A stretch of 64,000 nt of DNA from Rhizophagus clarus (Eukaryota; Glomeromycota; Glomeromycetes; Glomerales; Glomeraceae), in the NCBI GenBank assembly GCA_015698045.1, contig BLAL01000058.1, positions 1,490,501 to 1,554,500 of the forward strand, in the 5' to 3' direction. The notes beneath the pieces are model-generated. The model saw only the letters and a list, made by a program, of their open reading frames with translations. It had not been told where the DNA came from and made no database searches. Position numbers and translations under genes: made by a program. Of this stretch, positions 46,903-57,835 are shown piece by piece (the stretch's first letter is position 1; every line of letters starts with the position of its first letter).

Positions 46903-47566
46903 TTGTAAACTTCTTTAATTTAGTATATAGTCGGATGAACATATCTAGCTTATAACAACATGTTTGTAATATTTTTATATTGAAGCTTTTTTTATCAGAA
47001 AAAGAAAAAAAAAAATTGTTTTGTAGTTTTCTAATTTTCCTATTTGTAATATTTATTATTGAAGCTTTTTTTTTTTTCCAAAGGAAGAAAAAAAAATTTT
47101 TTTTTGTAATTTTTTAACTTTTTCTTTTTCGTAATATTTTATATTTTTTCTTTTTCAAAAAAAAAAAAAAAAAAAAAAAAATAAAATAAAAAAAAAAAAA
47201 ATTATAATAATGAATAAACTACTGAATTCAAATAACCAGAGTATATTTCACCACATGGAAATTCTGCAAGTTAACAGTTCGCGTCCCAACTTACGACTAT
47301 GAGCTTTGTAAATTATAACATCATGGTTTCGCCAGTATATCCGGTATATATCGCCAAGAAAAAATCGTTGTGTTAGATGTGATGAATCTTTAATATAAGT
47401 TACAGATGCCTTTATTAATACGATATAGTGTAAATTCATTCATTGTACGTTTAAAATATTTAAAGCGTTGTATATATATGCATATAATTGATTATTTTAG
47501 GTTAAAGTTATATGTTATAAATCAATAAAATCCAATTAATAAAATAATATAAAGTTCATTTTATTA
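46903..47566. other. Convergent A/T-tract region
   Basis: Begins with alternating A and T homopolymer tracts (about 46,985-47,200), including two related copies of GAAGCTTTTTTTTT near 46,982 and 47,062, so it is a small duplicated 3' region after the PB1 gene. No gene seen up to the second BTB gene. Confidence 0.55.
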
Positions 47567-48426
47567 TTAAGCTAGTCTTTTAGTATAAGATAGAATAGCA
47601 GTTTTAGGATATTTTTCTTTGATATTTATAATTATGACACAATATTCTTTATCACCAGGATCACAAATATTACAAATCCAGTCAATTCCAATAATATTAT
47701 TTCTGAGATAATCTCCAATTTCATCACCAAATTTCTCTAAAATAGAAAAACCAGCATCACTAAAAGGTTTCATAATTTTAGTTAAATTTGAAACTCCTAT
47801 AGATTCACTTTTAGCCCAATATTCTTTCATATATTTAGGTGCTCTATAAAACCTTAACTCTATAAAATTTAAAAATTGACTCATGGCTTCACGTATTAAT
47901 TTTTCTAAAGCTGAAATAAATTTATCAACTTGGACTGCTGCTAATTTATGAATTAATGTTGTATTTTTAATATAATTATTACTATAATAATCTTTTAAAT
48001 CTTCCATCGGAATTTCAAAATATTCAAGTTCTGCCGCTAATTCTTCTCTTGTTATATAAGCTTTCTTTGAATCATCAGGTATAGATAATAATATTTTACC
48101 AGTTCGATACCATTCTAAAATATATCTAAAAGCGTATCCATTTCTATCGAAGAAATATTCATTTTCTTTAATTTTTAATATTGATTGATCATTTTCACTA
48201 TTCTCTTCGAATATTCTACCAAGACGTGTGTTTGGATGTTTTACTAAAGTCGATGCAAATGTTTCGTACTAAATATTTATTCATTGTAATTAATAATTAA
48301 TAAAAAGTTTTTCTTTTTTATTTTCTTCTCTTTTTTTTTACGAATTACCTTTATACCTCCAATATTTAAGATAATTGTTTTCTCACGAACTTTATCATCA
48401 ATATCCATTTGACTTGAATTCGACAT
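47567..48426 (-). CDS. BTB/POZ (KCTD-type T1) domain protein, paralogue
   Basis: Two exons: start 48426 (MSNSSQMDIDDKVREKTIIL followed by NIGGIK) to about 48349, and about 48270-47567. Same architecture as the gene at 42150-43154: YETFASTLVKHPNTRLGRIF, YFFDRNGYAFRYILEWYRTGK, then HKLAAVQVDKFISALEKLI and RFYRAPKYMKEYWAKSESI. It lacks the poly-Asp tract of its neighbour and carries extra residues between the first BTB strands and YFFDRNG. The shared exon boundary after IGGIK/VGGIK shows they arose by duplication and then diverged. Both lie on the minus strand, on either side of the PB1 gene. Function inferred only from the BTB family. Confidence 0.85.
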
Positions 48427-49995
48427 CTGATAGATTTTTTTAGATTGAAATAATATAATTTTGAAAAAAAAAAAATTTATGGAAAATGAAGTGAATTAGA
48501 GGTGTGTATTGCATAATAATTCAATTTATATCTCTGTATTACATAAGTTACATAAGTTGATCATTTAATATAACCATAATTGAAAACATCAAGAAGCGTA
48601 GCGTCTTTTCCATCGTTATCATGATCAATTAATTTAAAGGTTAAAAAATCAATATTCTTTTTTCATAAGGAGATACGAAATAAATTCACATTATTTATCT
48701 CAACTGATATTATATTTTAGCTAGTTCCTCTTTGTGTTTGAACACAGTTAGATCAACATCCTATATATACGGTAAGGATTTCCCATCACGAAATAATATC
48801 TCTCCTAAAGAAGATTCTTCAGTTGATAATATCTCGAAATAGACAATCTGGAAATCTGGAAAATTCGTCCCGGCTATAATTTATATATTGTAATTTCATT
48901 TCGATGAATAATAATATATTATTTAATGTTTTTTCCTATTATCTGTTATAAATTTATACGGAAGAGATATTATAATTAATGGATCGGTTTCATCATAGTC
49001 ATTAATAACAGATAGCGTTTCTTTAACTAACGTGGAATATTTGTTTACTGCTATACTTGAGTGACTAATGAATATATTAATATTAAAAACTTTTCAGTTG
49101 TGATCTGCTTCCTGCCGGCCATGCCGGCCATCTATACCTATTTGATAGTTAAAACTTTGTACATTCATAGCATTTACTTACTTTATATTTTATATGATAT
49201 TACTTGGTCCCGATTTTATAGTTAATGATACGTAATTAAATTATAGTAGATGAATACGTTTTGCACCGCCTGTAAAGAGAAATATTAATTTGTGTTGTGA
49301 TACTGAAAACTGATTCAACGACGATCTCATCAGAAATGTACCTTTTAATTTCATAAGTAATAATTTTCCGTAAGGAGTAAAATGACCAAATGAGTAAAGT
49401 AAACCTATATACAGAATATACAGTATTTATCGAATGATAGAATAACTTATTATTTTGGCACCCTTCTGGGATCGGAATTTATTATTAACCAATTAAAGCA
49501 TATCTGCGATTAATTACATCAAAGTTACTATTATAACTTTTCCTTTATTTTCTTTAAATATAAGCTGGATCTGTTATTTATATCACATTAGAATTTATTT
49601 TCAATAAATAACATATTTTTTATTTTTTATAAAATAATGAAAATAATAATAATACAATAATCTTAACCAAATATTAAAATGTTGCCAATACTTCTCAATT
49701 AAATAAATTGGAAGAATAACTTCTTTAATGATTAAAAATTATGATAATTCAAGTAGATAATAAATAACAAAAAATTTTTTATATAACAGTTTATATATTT
49801 ATTATTTTATTATTAAAGCAAATCAAAAAATTTCAAAAAGATTTATTATTATTAATAAATAATTTTACTAAAGTATACCACTGATACTTAACATCATAAT
49901 ATGTATTTTTGCAAAACTATGGCTTAAATTATTAAAGATATTACTCTAATTAAATTGCTTAACAATTTTAAAAATAATTAATTCGTAATCTGTGT
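48427..49995. other. Non-coding transition into repeat-rich DNA
   Basis: No convincing ORF. A GC-rich TGCCGGCCATGCCGGCCA doublet (about 49,113-49,130) stands out in otherwise AT-rich DNA. From about 49,560 the base composition becomes extremely AT-rich. Confidence 0.55.
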
Positions 49996-50411
49996 AAAAA
50001 GTAGAGGATTTAATTATTAAAACTGGGGTTAAAGTTATATATAGTAGTATATAATAGTGCTGAATCTAAAGATATGTCAAATTAAAGTACTAAAATTATA
50101 CTATTTGGCTAACTTTTTACTAAAAGTCTGGTAAAATTTTCAATCATTAGAAATAACTTTCTTATAAGTTTAAAAGTAAAAACCTATTATTTGCAACATT
50201 AAAAATAAGGTTTTTTTCTTTTAATTTCATAAGTAAGTTATTTTTAATGCTCACAAAATTTACTAGACTTTCAATAAAACGTAAGCCAAATAGCATAATT
50301 TTATGCTAATAAACTTAGTTTTTATATTATATTTTAACAATTAGTACTTTGATTTTCCATAACATCAAATTCTATAATTAACCTAATTTTCAATATAAGA
50401 CTCTCTACTTT
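49996..50411. repeat. Fold-back inverted repeat (about 416 bp)
   Basis: Left arm from AAAAAGTAGAGG (49996) and right arm ending CTCTACTTTATATATA (50411) are imperfect reverse complements. The clearest matches are CTATTTGGCTAACTTTTTAC (about 50,100-50,120) against the complement of GTAAGCCAAATAGCATAA (about 50,281-50,298), and AAATAACTT.CTTAT on the left against ATAAGTAAGTTATTT on the right. The centre is near 50,205. No coding potential. Likely an old MITE or fold-back element; target-site duplication not resolved. Confidence 0.65.
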
Positions 50412-50892
50412 ATATATAGATCATAAATTAAAAAAGGGTTAATAAGTATTATTTTTATTTTTTTTATACTACAAATAAAATAAAACAATTTAAAACTTAA
50501 AAAAAATATAAGTATATTCTGTAGTATTAGATTATTTAAGTATTATAATAGAAATATAATTATTATTATATTAATACTAGTATTAATTTAACCAAATTAT
50601 ATAAAACTAGAAAATGAAGACCATTGTGAGTTTGAAGCAAAAAAAAACTTTTTACAAAATTTTCACTTATTATCTTTTTATTAAATTTTCAATAACGTAA
50701 CGCGTGTGGACAATCAGACTTTGTATAGTATTGTCATGTGATCTTCATATATCATTAACATTTATAAACATATATAGTCCTTTGCTTCACTCTGGACAAT
50801 AAAAATTAAAAGTATTAAACAAATAAAAAAAAATTAATAATAGATTAATTAAAATATATTAAATAAAATAAAATAAATATTTTATATATAAT

Positions 50893-51160
50893 AAATAGCA
50901 AAAGTTAAGCATCATTTTTGAAATTAATTTACAATATAAATTATAAATATCAGTATAATAAATTTATATTCATTTTAAAGATGAGATTTAAAATAATATT
51001 TTAAAGTATTTTTTATTTAATTAATAATATAGTTTTATAAAAATCATTTAGTTTATAAAAAAGTGAAATTTTAACTTTTTAACTAAAATAAATACAATAA
51101 AATAAATACTAGAATCTGATTTTTTGGATTATAAATAGGTTAAATTTTAAAAATTTTGAA
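50893..51160 (+). repeat. Inverted-repeat partner A of a 270-bp repeat family
   Basis: Begins AAATAGCAAAAGTTAAGCA and continues through TATTTTTTATTTAATTAATA and AAAGTGAAATTTTAAC to AAATAGGTTAAATTTT. It matches the reverse complement of 55133-55366 nearly throughout, with scattered changes. It ends just before the transposon terminus at 51177. Could be terminal or dispersed repeats of an older element that now enclose the DNA transposon. Confidence 0.65.
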
Positions 51161-51495
51161 GATTAAATCATCTATACAGTGTGTTACCTCTATACTCAAC
51201 TTTTAGAAAAATTGAAATAAAATTTTATCTAGTGATTCAATTTTATTTAAAACAAAAAATATAGATTCTATATATAAAAAGAAATCAATTTATTAAAAAA
51301 AAAAATCTTAATTTTTCAAATTATGTAATCATCACGTAATATTAATAAAAGCCAATCAAAATTAGTTATATGATTAGACTGCTCATAATTTATTTTAATT
51401 GATTTCATTATAAATTGTATCAGATATATGATGATATGATTTGTACTTTTTATTCAGCTACCTTTCCAGTAATTCCTTTTCTATAAATATCCATA

Positions 51496-51652
51496 TGGGA
51501 TCTTTGCAATAGAAAGGTACGAAACTCAAAAAAAAATAAAAATTTAATTAATATTAAATTTACACTTATTTTAATATAAAAAACATAATTAGCATATAAA
51601 ATAAATTTAAAATTTTTTTTGAGTTTTGTACCTTTCTATTGCAAAGACCCCA
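51496..51652. mobile_element. 157-bp MITE, copy A, inserted in the transposase
   Basis: Terminal inverted repeats of about 35 bp start TGGG(A/G)TCTTTGCAATAG and continue AAAGGTAC(G/A)AAACTC. Target duplication TA at 51494-51495 and 51653-51654. It is inserted in the transposase between codons for RYM and DIYRKGITGK; deleting it restores that open context. 157 bp long, the same as copy B. Confidence 0.85.
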
Positions 51653-52690
51653 TATATCTCTATGATTTTCTTGCAAACTTTCTAATTATAATTAATGAAA
51701 TTGAATCTAGAGCTTCTGAAACTATCTTTTGTAAACTAGACCAAGTATAATTACAATTTTCTCTTGTGTATCTCTTTACAGCTTCCTAATACATTTCTAT
51801 ATAATTTAATTCACAATTATATTTAGAATAAAATATACATATATGCTTTCTTTTTTCAATTTTTTCTTGTAATTATGATTTTTGTAATTTGAAATCATTT
51901 TTTAAAGATAAAATTTTATGCACACAACAATCTGTTCTTGTAATATCATCAATCTTTAACTTACATAATTGACAATAGCCAACTAATCCATTATATCATA
52001 AACCTCTTTTAATTAAAATTTGTTTTATACCTTTAGGTTGATTTAAAAATACTGGATGATTAAACAGAAATACTATTGATTGAAAAGTATTATTTGAACT
52101 GAAAAAAGTTGATCTCATTCTTACTTGTTTTCCTTTTGGATTTACATTTATATTGTTAACATTTAATGTATCTTTTGCCATTGTTCTATGATTTGTATTA
52201 TTATCAAAAGCAAAAATGCCAATAGCATTAGAGTATTTTGCTTCAAAAATAAGAATAGCATAATTAATTACTTGGTTCAATAAATACTCTGCAGTCCACC
52301 ATCCTTCTTCGTTTTTTCCAGATCTTAAAAATTTTCTTGCTTTAACTGGAACTTCAGAATATAATAAAATTTCATTTTCATTTAGTTTTAATCTTCTATC
52401 TATCTCTAAAAGAAAATCACTGACCATTATAGATTTTTCTTGTCCTTTTTTTCTTAAAGAAGGTTCACCAATGGGAGCCCAACCTATCAGTTTATTATCA
52501 TTAATATAGAACAAACATTCATCATGAGTAATTAAAATATGTAATTTTTCATTAGGTAAAAGTACTGAATTTTTTTGTTTCATATTTTCTCCCGCAAAAG
52601 CAAGCATGAACTTTTCATATATTAACATTTTATTCAAAAATTCTTTTCTATATTCAACTACATCTTTTTTTTCATAATTATCAAGATATA

Positions 52691-52847
52691 CGGAGTCTTT
52701 GCAATAAAAAGGTACGAAACTCAAAAAAAAATAAAAATTTAATTAATATTAAATTTACACTTATTTTAGTATAAAAAACATAATTAGCATATAAAATAAA
52801 TTTAAAAATTTTTTTAAGTTTCATACCTTTCTATTGCAAAAACCCCA
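52691..52847. mobile_element. 157-bp MITE, copy B, inserted in the transposase
   Basis: Same family and length as the copy at 51496-51652, with nearly identical internal sequence (ATTTAATTAATATTAAATTTAC shared). TA duplication at 52689-52690 and 52848-52849. It lies between the transposase segments KKD and YLDNYEKKDVVEYRKEF. The predicted short ORF beginning MSFVPFYCKDS reads out of this MITE and is an artefact. Confidence 0.85.
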
Positions 52848-54626
52848 TATGTCTTTTTTTCTTGATTGTGGTATCAACTCTAATTTTTTTAATCAAACAT
52901 AAGAAGTTTTAATAAAAATAGATTTTTTAGACTCGTCTATACTTAATTGTAGAAATAATACTTCTTCAACAAAAATCTGATATTCTTTGGGAGTAGTTTT
53001 TTCTCCTTTTTCACATATAAATAATAAATTTCATTCAATAACATCTTCATCGTCAATTATTGATTTAATTTTTTGATGACATCCTTGTAAAGATTTTGGC
53101 AAAATCCCATATTCAATCCAATATTTTGCCCAAATTCTTATTTGTTTTGCTTTATAAGATTCTTTATTATAAACTACTTTAGCAGAATGTAAACTTGCCT
53201 ATTTTTTACTTAAATTATCATATTTTCATTTTTTAAAAAACTTATATATAGTTCTGTAATGCAAATAATTATATGCTATCATTTTTTTTAAATTCCCAGA
53301 ACAAATCTCTTCAAGTTTAACTAATTTAGCATTGAAGTTATCAATTTCATGTTCATTTTTATCTTTTGTATTATCATCATTCTCTTCTAATTTTTCATTA
53401 TCATCTTTATCTTCTAACTCGTCATTATCATAATCTTTTAATTCTTTATCTTTATTTTCTAAGCCTTCTTTATCATTATCTCCTAATTCTTCTTCTTTAT
53501 TTTTATTTTTTAATTCAATATAATCATCATCTTCTAATTCTCTACTATTATCTTTATCTTCTAATTCATTGTTATTATCCTCCCCTATTTCATCAACATT
53601 TACTTCATTATCATCTACTTTTTCTATTTATCTTTTGTAAAAAAAATTAGTTATTAGTTGTAATAATTTAGCAGCTTTAGTAAATATTCCTGAAGGGCCA
53701 TACTTTTTAAATTTTGTTGCTCTAGAATTTCCAGTATATAGTTTTTTTAATTTACTATGTGTGTTACTTGACCATATTAAAAAAGAATTATCTAAATTTT
53801 TAATTCTTTTGTCAATATATTCATCATTAGAACTATTTTCTGAATAATCATTAGATGGTATATATTCATTATTATCATCATCATTAGTAACAACAAATTG
53901 ATCTGTATTTAAATTACAAATTCATAACTTGACTCTTACTCCCTACAGTTCTAGTGATTTTTGTTTTTCATGGCATATTTTTAAAAAAAAAATTTTTTTC
54001 ACACAAAAATAATTATGATTTACATGATACATCATATTATACTAGTTTAAGATATATTATACAAAAATTATATAGTTTCAAATTTGGATAGTATAATTGA
54101 ATTACCAATTTTTAAAATACTAAAATTTGACCAATATTTATTTTTTTAATAAAATAACCAATAATTCTTAACACTTAAGCTATAAACTTTAAAAATTATT
54201 GGTTAACTTTATTGTATAATTAACAAAAAATTTTTTTTTAAGCATTTGAATTTAACTAATTATTACTATAAGCTATTGGTCAAGTATAGAGGTAACGCAC
54301 TGTATAATTAAAAATATTTGTAATACCTGTATAAATAAATTTAAATTATATAGCCTTATTTTTATTGGCCATATTATTACATGATATTATATAAAATCCA
54401 AAAAAAAAATTTTTGCTCTCTATAAAAATTGGATTTTTATTCCAAAAAAGAAAATTTTATATTACACAAATTTTCAAAAAAGAAAAATTTTTCTCTTGCA
54501 AAAATCTAGTTAGGTTAGTTTCACATATATTTCAAAAAGGAAATTTATATAATAATCATTTAATTTTAGCTATCATTACAGTTATTATAAAAAAAACAAA
54601 AATAAATAATTTTTTAAAAGGAAAAG

Positions 54627-54940
54627 AATTAGAGATTAAGATTAAAACTAGAATTAGGATTAAGTTTAGAATTAAGGATTAGGATTAGAGTTAGAATTAG
54701 GAATTAGGATTCGTATTAAGATTAAAGTTTAGAATTAGAGTCAAAAATTAGGATTAGGGTTAAAGTTAATGTTAGAGTTAGAGTTAAGGTTAGCATTAAA
54801 ATTAGAATTAGAGTTAGGATTAGAGTTAATTAGAAATTAGATTTAAGTATTATTAGTATTAGATTAGGATTAGAATTAGGGTTAAAGTTAGGGTTAGAGT
54901 TAGAATTAAAATTAGATTAGAATTAGAATTAGAATTAAAA
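54627..54940. repeat. Degenerate TTAGGG-like hexamer array
   Basis: About 310 bp of TTAGGA/TTAGAA/TTAGAG/TTAGGG-type units in one orientation, with occasional exact TTAGGG. Units are 6 or 7 bases and irregular. It resembles the common fungal telomere repeat after long decay. It lies just outside the TTAGG-poor end of the CAGTG transposon. Confidence 0.7.
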
Positions 54941-55010
54941 TTTATATATTATTTTATTAATAAATACCAACCTAATGTAAAGTGATAGGCTACAAGCCAT
55001 ACAAGCCAGT

Positions 55011-55128
55011 TAATTATTAAGAAAATAAACTTTAAAATTATAAATTATTAAAAAATCAAAATTTACTATGAAATTCATAAAAAAAGATAATTTACATGAT
55101 TTTTAAAGTTTATTTTCTTAATAATTAA
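55011..55128. repeat. Short inverted repeat with 27-bp arms
   Basis: TTAATTATTAAGAAAATAAA followed by CTTTAAAA (from about 55,012) is inverted at about 55,101-55,128 (TTTTAAAGTTTATTTTC, then TTAATAATTAA). Arms are about 60 bp apart. It abuts the reverse-oriented partner of the 270-bp repeat and may be part of the same compound element. Confidence 0.65.
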
Positions 55129-55132
55129 TGGT

Positions 55133-55366
55133 TCAATTATTAAGATTTTTGGAATTTAACCTATTTATGACCTAAAAAATCAATAGTTAAAATGTTAAAA
55201 TTTCACTTTTTATAAATTAAATAATTTTACAAAATTATATTATTAATTAAATAAAAAAATACTTTTAAAATATTGTTTTAAATCTTATTTTTAAAATTTA
55301 TTATACTGGTATTTATAATTTGTATTATAAATTAACTTCAGAAATAATGCTTAACTTTTGCTATTT
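55133..55366 (-). repeat. Inverted-repeat partner B of the 270-bp repeat family
   Basis: Reverse complement of the repeat at 50893-51160; see that entry. The two copies are about 4 kb apart and enclose the CAGTG transposon and the TTAGGG-like array, so they could be the long ends of an older composite element or two independent copies. Confidence 0.65.
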
Positions 55367-55589
55367 ACTGTATTTAATTCTTATAATTTTTTAAAAATTT
55401 ACTATTTAAAATACTTCTTTATAATCTGTAATATTAAACATATTTAAAATTATCTTTATATATTACTAAAATTTAAATAATTTAAAATTTAGAATTGAAC
55501 TTTAGGATTAATTAATTTGAAATTAATATAAATAATATAATTTATAAATTTATAAATTTATTAATTATATAAAAATATAGAGATATCTA

Positions 55590-55851
55590 TTATCAGTCAG
55601 AGAAAATATGACAAAATTTAGAGGCAAAATTTTTTCAATATGTTTGTTTTAACAAAAATTATAGTGCAGAATTGTCTTGAAGTATGTGGCACATGTATAG
55701 TTTTCAAAATTGGCAAAATTAATTCTATTGGACTAAAATCACTGATCTTCAATATGTAATTTTAGTTGAAATTATTGCTAATTCTGGCCAAATCAATAAT
55801 GCCAGCTAAACTTTGGTAAAAATTGAAAAATGTGAAGTATAAGGTAACACC
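55590..55851. repeat. Probable terminus of another DNA transposon
   Basis: The right boundary AAGTATAAGGTAACACCGC is similar to the transposon end AAGTATAGAGGTAACGCACTG at 54280-54302. Read on the minus strand it starts GCGGTGTTACCTTATACTTC and runs into unique AT-rich sequence. No transposase found next to it. Confidence 0.4.
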
Positions 55852-56124
55852 GCATTTATATAATAAAATGCTTTAAACCAAAAACAAAATAAGAACTTAT
55901 TGACCATTTTTCCAGTCTTGTTAAAAAATTTTTAATATAACTTTTGATGTTTAACTTGGATCTTTACCAACAGGTAGTTTATTTTTTTCATTAAATATAA
56001 TAAAAATGGCTTTTTTAAGTATTTAAACCTTCAAAACTGACATAGTATTATATTTATTTTTTTTTTTTTAAATAAATCTTAAAAAAAGCTTTCTTTTTTA
56101 AAGATTTTAGATTTATTTGACTTA

Positions 56125-56713
56125 ATGGAAATGGAAAAAGATAGGAATAAAACTTGTAATAAATATGAAAATTTAGAAAAAGACTTGTATAATGAATATG
56201 GAAATTTAGAAAAAGACTTCCCCAGTGGAGATGATAATGAATATGAAGATTTAGAGAAAGATTCGATCAAGAATGATGATGAATTTAAAGATTTAGAAAA
56301 AAACTTGGTAGATTTTGAGAAAGTTTTTAGTAAATACAAAAATCTAGAAAAGATTTAGTAAGTATTAATGGAGTTTACAACAAGTGTTATTATTTTGTCT
56401 ATTTTTTTAACATAAATAAGAATAATTTTGATTGACTAATTTTATAAAATTTTAAATAAAGGAAAGTGTAATTGATATGCAAAGTGAATTGAATAATGAC
56501 AAATCTTTATTTGAAATAGATTACGATGCACTTGCAAATGCGAAAAAATTTGTTCAACAAAATGTTTCAGACAAAGATGAAGATGATATTTCTGTAACAG
56601 AATCTAATGAAGAGTGTGAAGAAGAGTATGATGATGAACATGTCAAAGTTATTACTAAATTACAAGACAATGAAACATTGATTCCATGTGTTATAATTTC
56701 AAAACAAATTTGA
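56125..56713 (+). CDS. Low-complexity acidic ORF pair, possible decayed or repeat-derived gene
   Basis: ORF 56125-56358 encodes tandem-like (N/D)EY(G/E)(N/D)LEKD units (about five). It can be spliced at GTAAGT (56357) to an acceptor near 56466, continuing in frame with YVIDMQSELNNDKSLFEIDY and an acidic tail ending KQI at 56713. I do not recognise a family. The repetitive sequence and location in a transposon graveyard make a decayed gene as likely as a real one. Downstream sequence in other frames continues acidic/basic patterns, suggesting further decay. Confidence 0.3.
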
Positions 56714-57835
56714 AACGTCTTTGGCAAATGATTGGTATATGACAAATTGATGAAAAGATTATACAACTGTTGAAAAAAGTGTAAGAAATATAACCTGAGT
56801 TACAGTTGCTGATATTACTAAAATAAAAAAAGAAAAAAAGAAAGAAAAAAGAAAGGAAAAATGAAGAGAAAAAGACAATAAAAAAGATAAAGGTAGAGGA
56901 AAAGAAAGAGGTAGAGGTAAAGGTGAAGAAAGAGATAAAGGTAGAGGTAAGGGTAGGGAAACGAAAGTGAAAAGAAATAAGATAATTAATAATAAGCAAA
57001 AATTTAAAATAATAATACTTGAATGTAATATAAAAAATTATTTTATTAAAAATTTTTTTTAAATGTACATATTTTAAATGAAATTTAACAACTAGTAAAA
57101 TACAAAACTGCTATACTGCTCAATTTACTACTCGTCTGAAAAATATTTTCTAAACCTCTAAAAAAAAGTGCAAAAGAACTAAAATGCCCAGCATTGCCTA
57201 AGCGAAATATATGGTAAAAGAATTTAAAATTATGAAATATCTAAAAAATAAAAATAAAAAAAAATTAAAGAAATTAAAAAAAAAATATACACAGCCAAAT
57301 ATCGCACGACATTTTTTTAACTACAGATATTGAAATCAAAAATGAAATCTAAAAAAAATAAACAAAAAATTAGAAATTTTTAAAAAAAAAGTTACAAAAA
57401 GCAAAATTAAAAAAAAGCAATAAAAAGGACTTACACCACCTAGATAAAGTTAAAGAAATTTAATTATGAGACGCATAAAAATAAAAATAAAAAAATTAAT
57501 TTAATGAAAAAAAGATAAAAAAGAATATATATGTCTAGGATGAACCAAGTGTCGCATGACAATTTTTTTTGATTAAAGACGTCAGAATTAAAAAAAGATC
57601 TAAAAAGAAAAAAAAATTAGAAAATTTAAAAAAGAAAATTAAATAAGATCTATCCTGCATATAAAGAGCAAACATGTACCACACGATTTATTTTTGTAAA
57701 TATTTTATATTAAAGCCATCAAAATCAAAAGAAATCTAAAAAGAAAAAAAAGAAACTAGAAAGCTTTTAAGAAAAAAAAAGAAATAATAAAAAAAAAAAA
57801 TAAAAAATAAAAAATAAAAAAGGCCCTACCACTTA
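56714..57835. other. Purine-rich tract and A-rich tandem remnants
   Basis: About 56,820-56,975 is an almost uninterrupted purine strand (AGA/AAG/GGTAGAGG units), capable of encoding KK/RG/GRGKG-type sequence. From 57,160 onwards the DNA is A-rich with diverged repeat units (see the separate entry). No gene called. Confidence 0.5.

Larger units (their letters stand above)
51430..53900 (-). pseudogene. DDE-type transposase, broken by stops and MITE insertions
   Basis: Minus-strand reading gives, in order: an N-terminal region with acidic low-complexity sequence and GNSRATKFKKYGPSGIFTKA, then SYKAKQIRIWAKYWIEYGIL, KTTPKEYQIFVEEVLF, DVVEYRKEF, LHILITHDECLFYINDNK, LRKKGQEKSIMVSDFL, FAFDNNTNHRTMA, ARMRS-like RMRSTFFSSNNTFQS and CNYTWSSLQKIVSEALDSIS, ending KGITGKVAE near 51430. 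In-frame stops interrupt it repeatedly (for example between E and NLLFICEKG, and after IKRGL). It matches a large transposase family of fungal DNA transposons that I recall from Rhizophagus and basidiomycetes. The D...D acidic residues of the catalytic core are visible (THDECLF, AFDNNT), but the gene is not functional. Confidence 0.8.
51177..54302. mobile_element. DNA transposon with CAGTG termini and TA duplication
   Basis: 3,126 bp. The left end is TA-CAGTGTGTTACCTCTATACT (TA at 51175-51176) and the right end AGTATAGAGGTAACGCACTG-TA (TA at 54303-54304); the ends are inverted repeats with few mismatches. The TA duplication and CAGT start fit the Tc1/mariner-pogo superfamily. Inside is a minus-strand DDE transposase broken by stops and by two identical-length MITE insertions (listed separately). 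It is dead, but its borders are clear. Confidence 0.8.

Noticed and set aside
51996..52724. Minus-strand ORF beginning inside the MITE as a complete protein
   Set aside because: Its first residues come from the MITE terminal repeat; the rest is the broken transposase.
53366..53650. Plus-strand ORF rich in H, Y and L
   Set aside because: It is antisense to the acidic low-complexity region of the transposase; the composition is the mirror of D/E/N-rich sequence on the minus strand.
54413..54682. Plus-strand ORF with K/I/F-rich sequence
   Set aside because: Runs into the TTAGGG-like repeat and has no recognisable domain; read as chance in low-complexity DNA.
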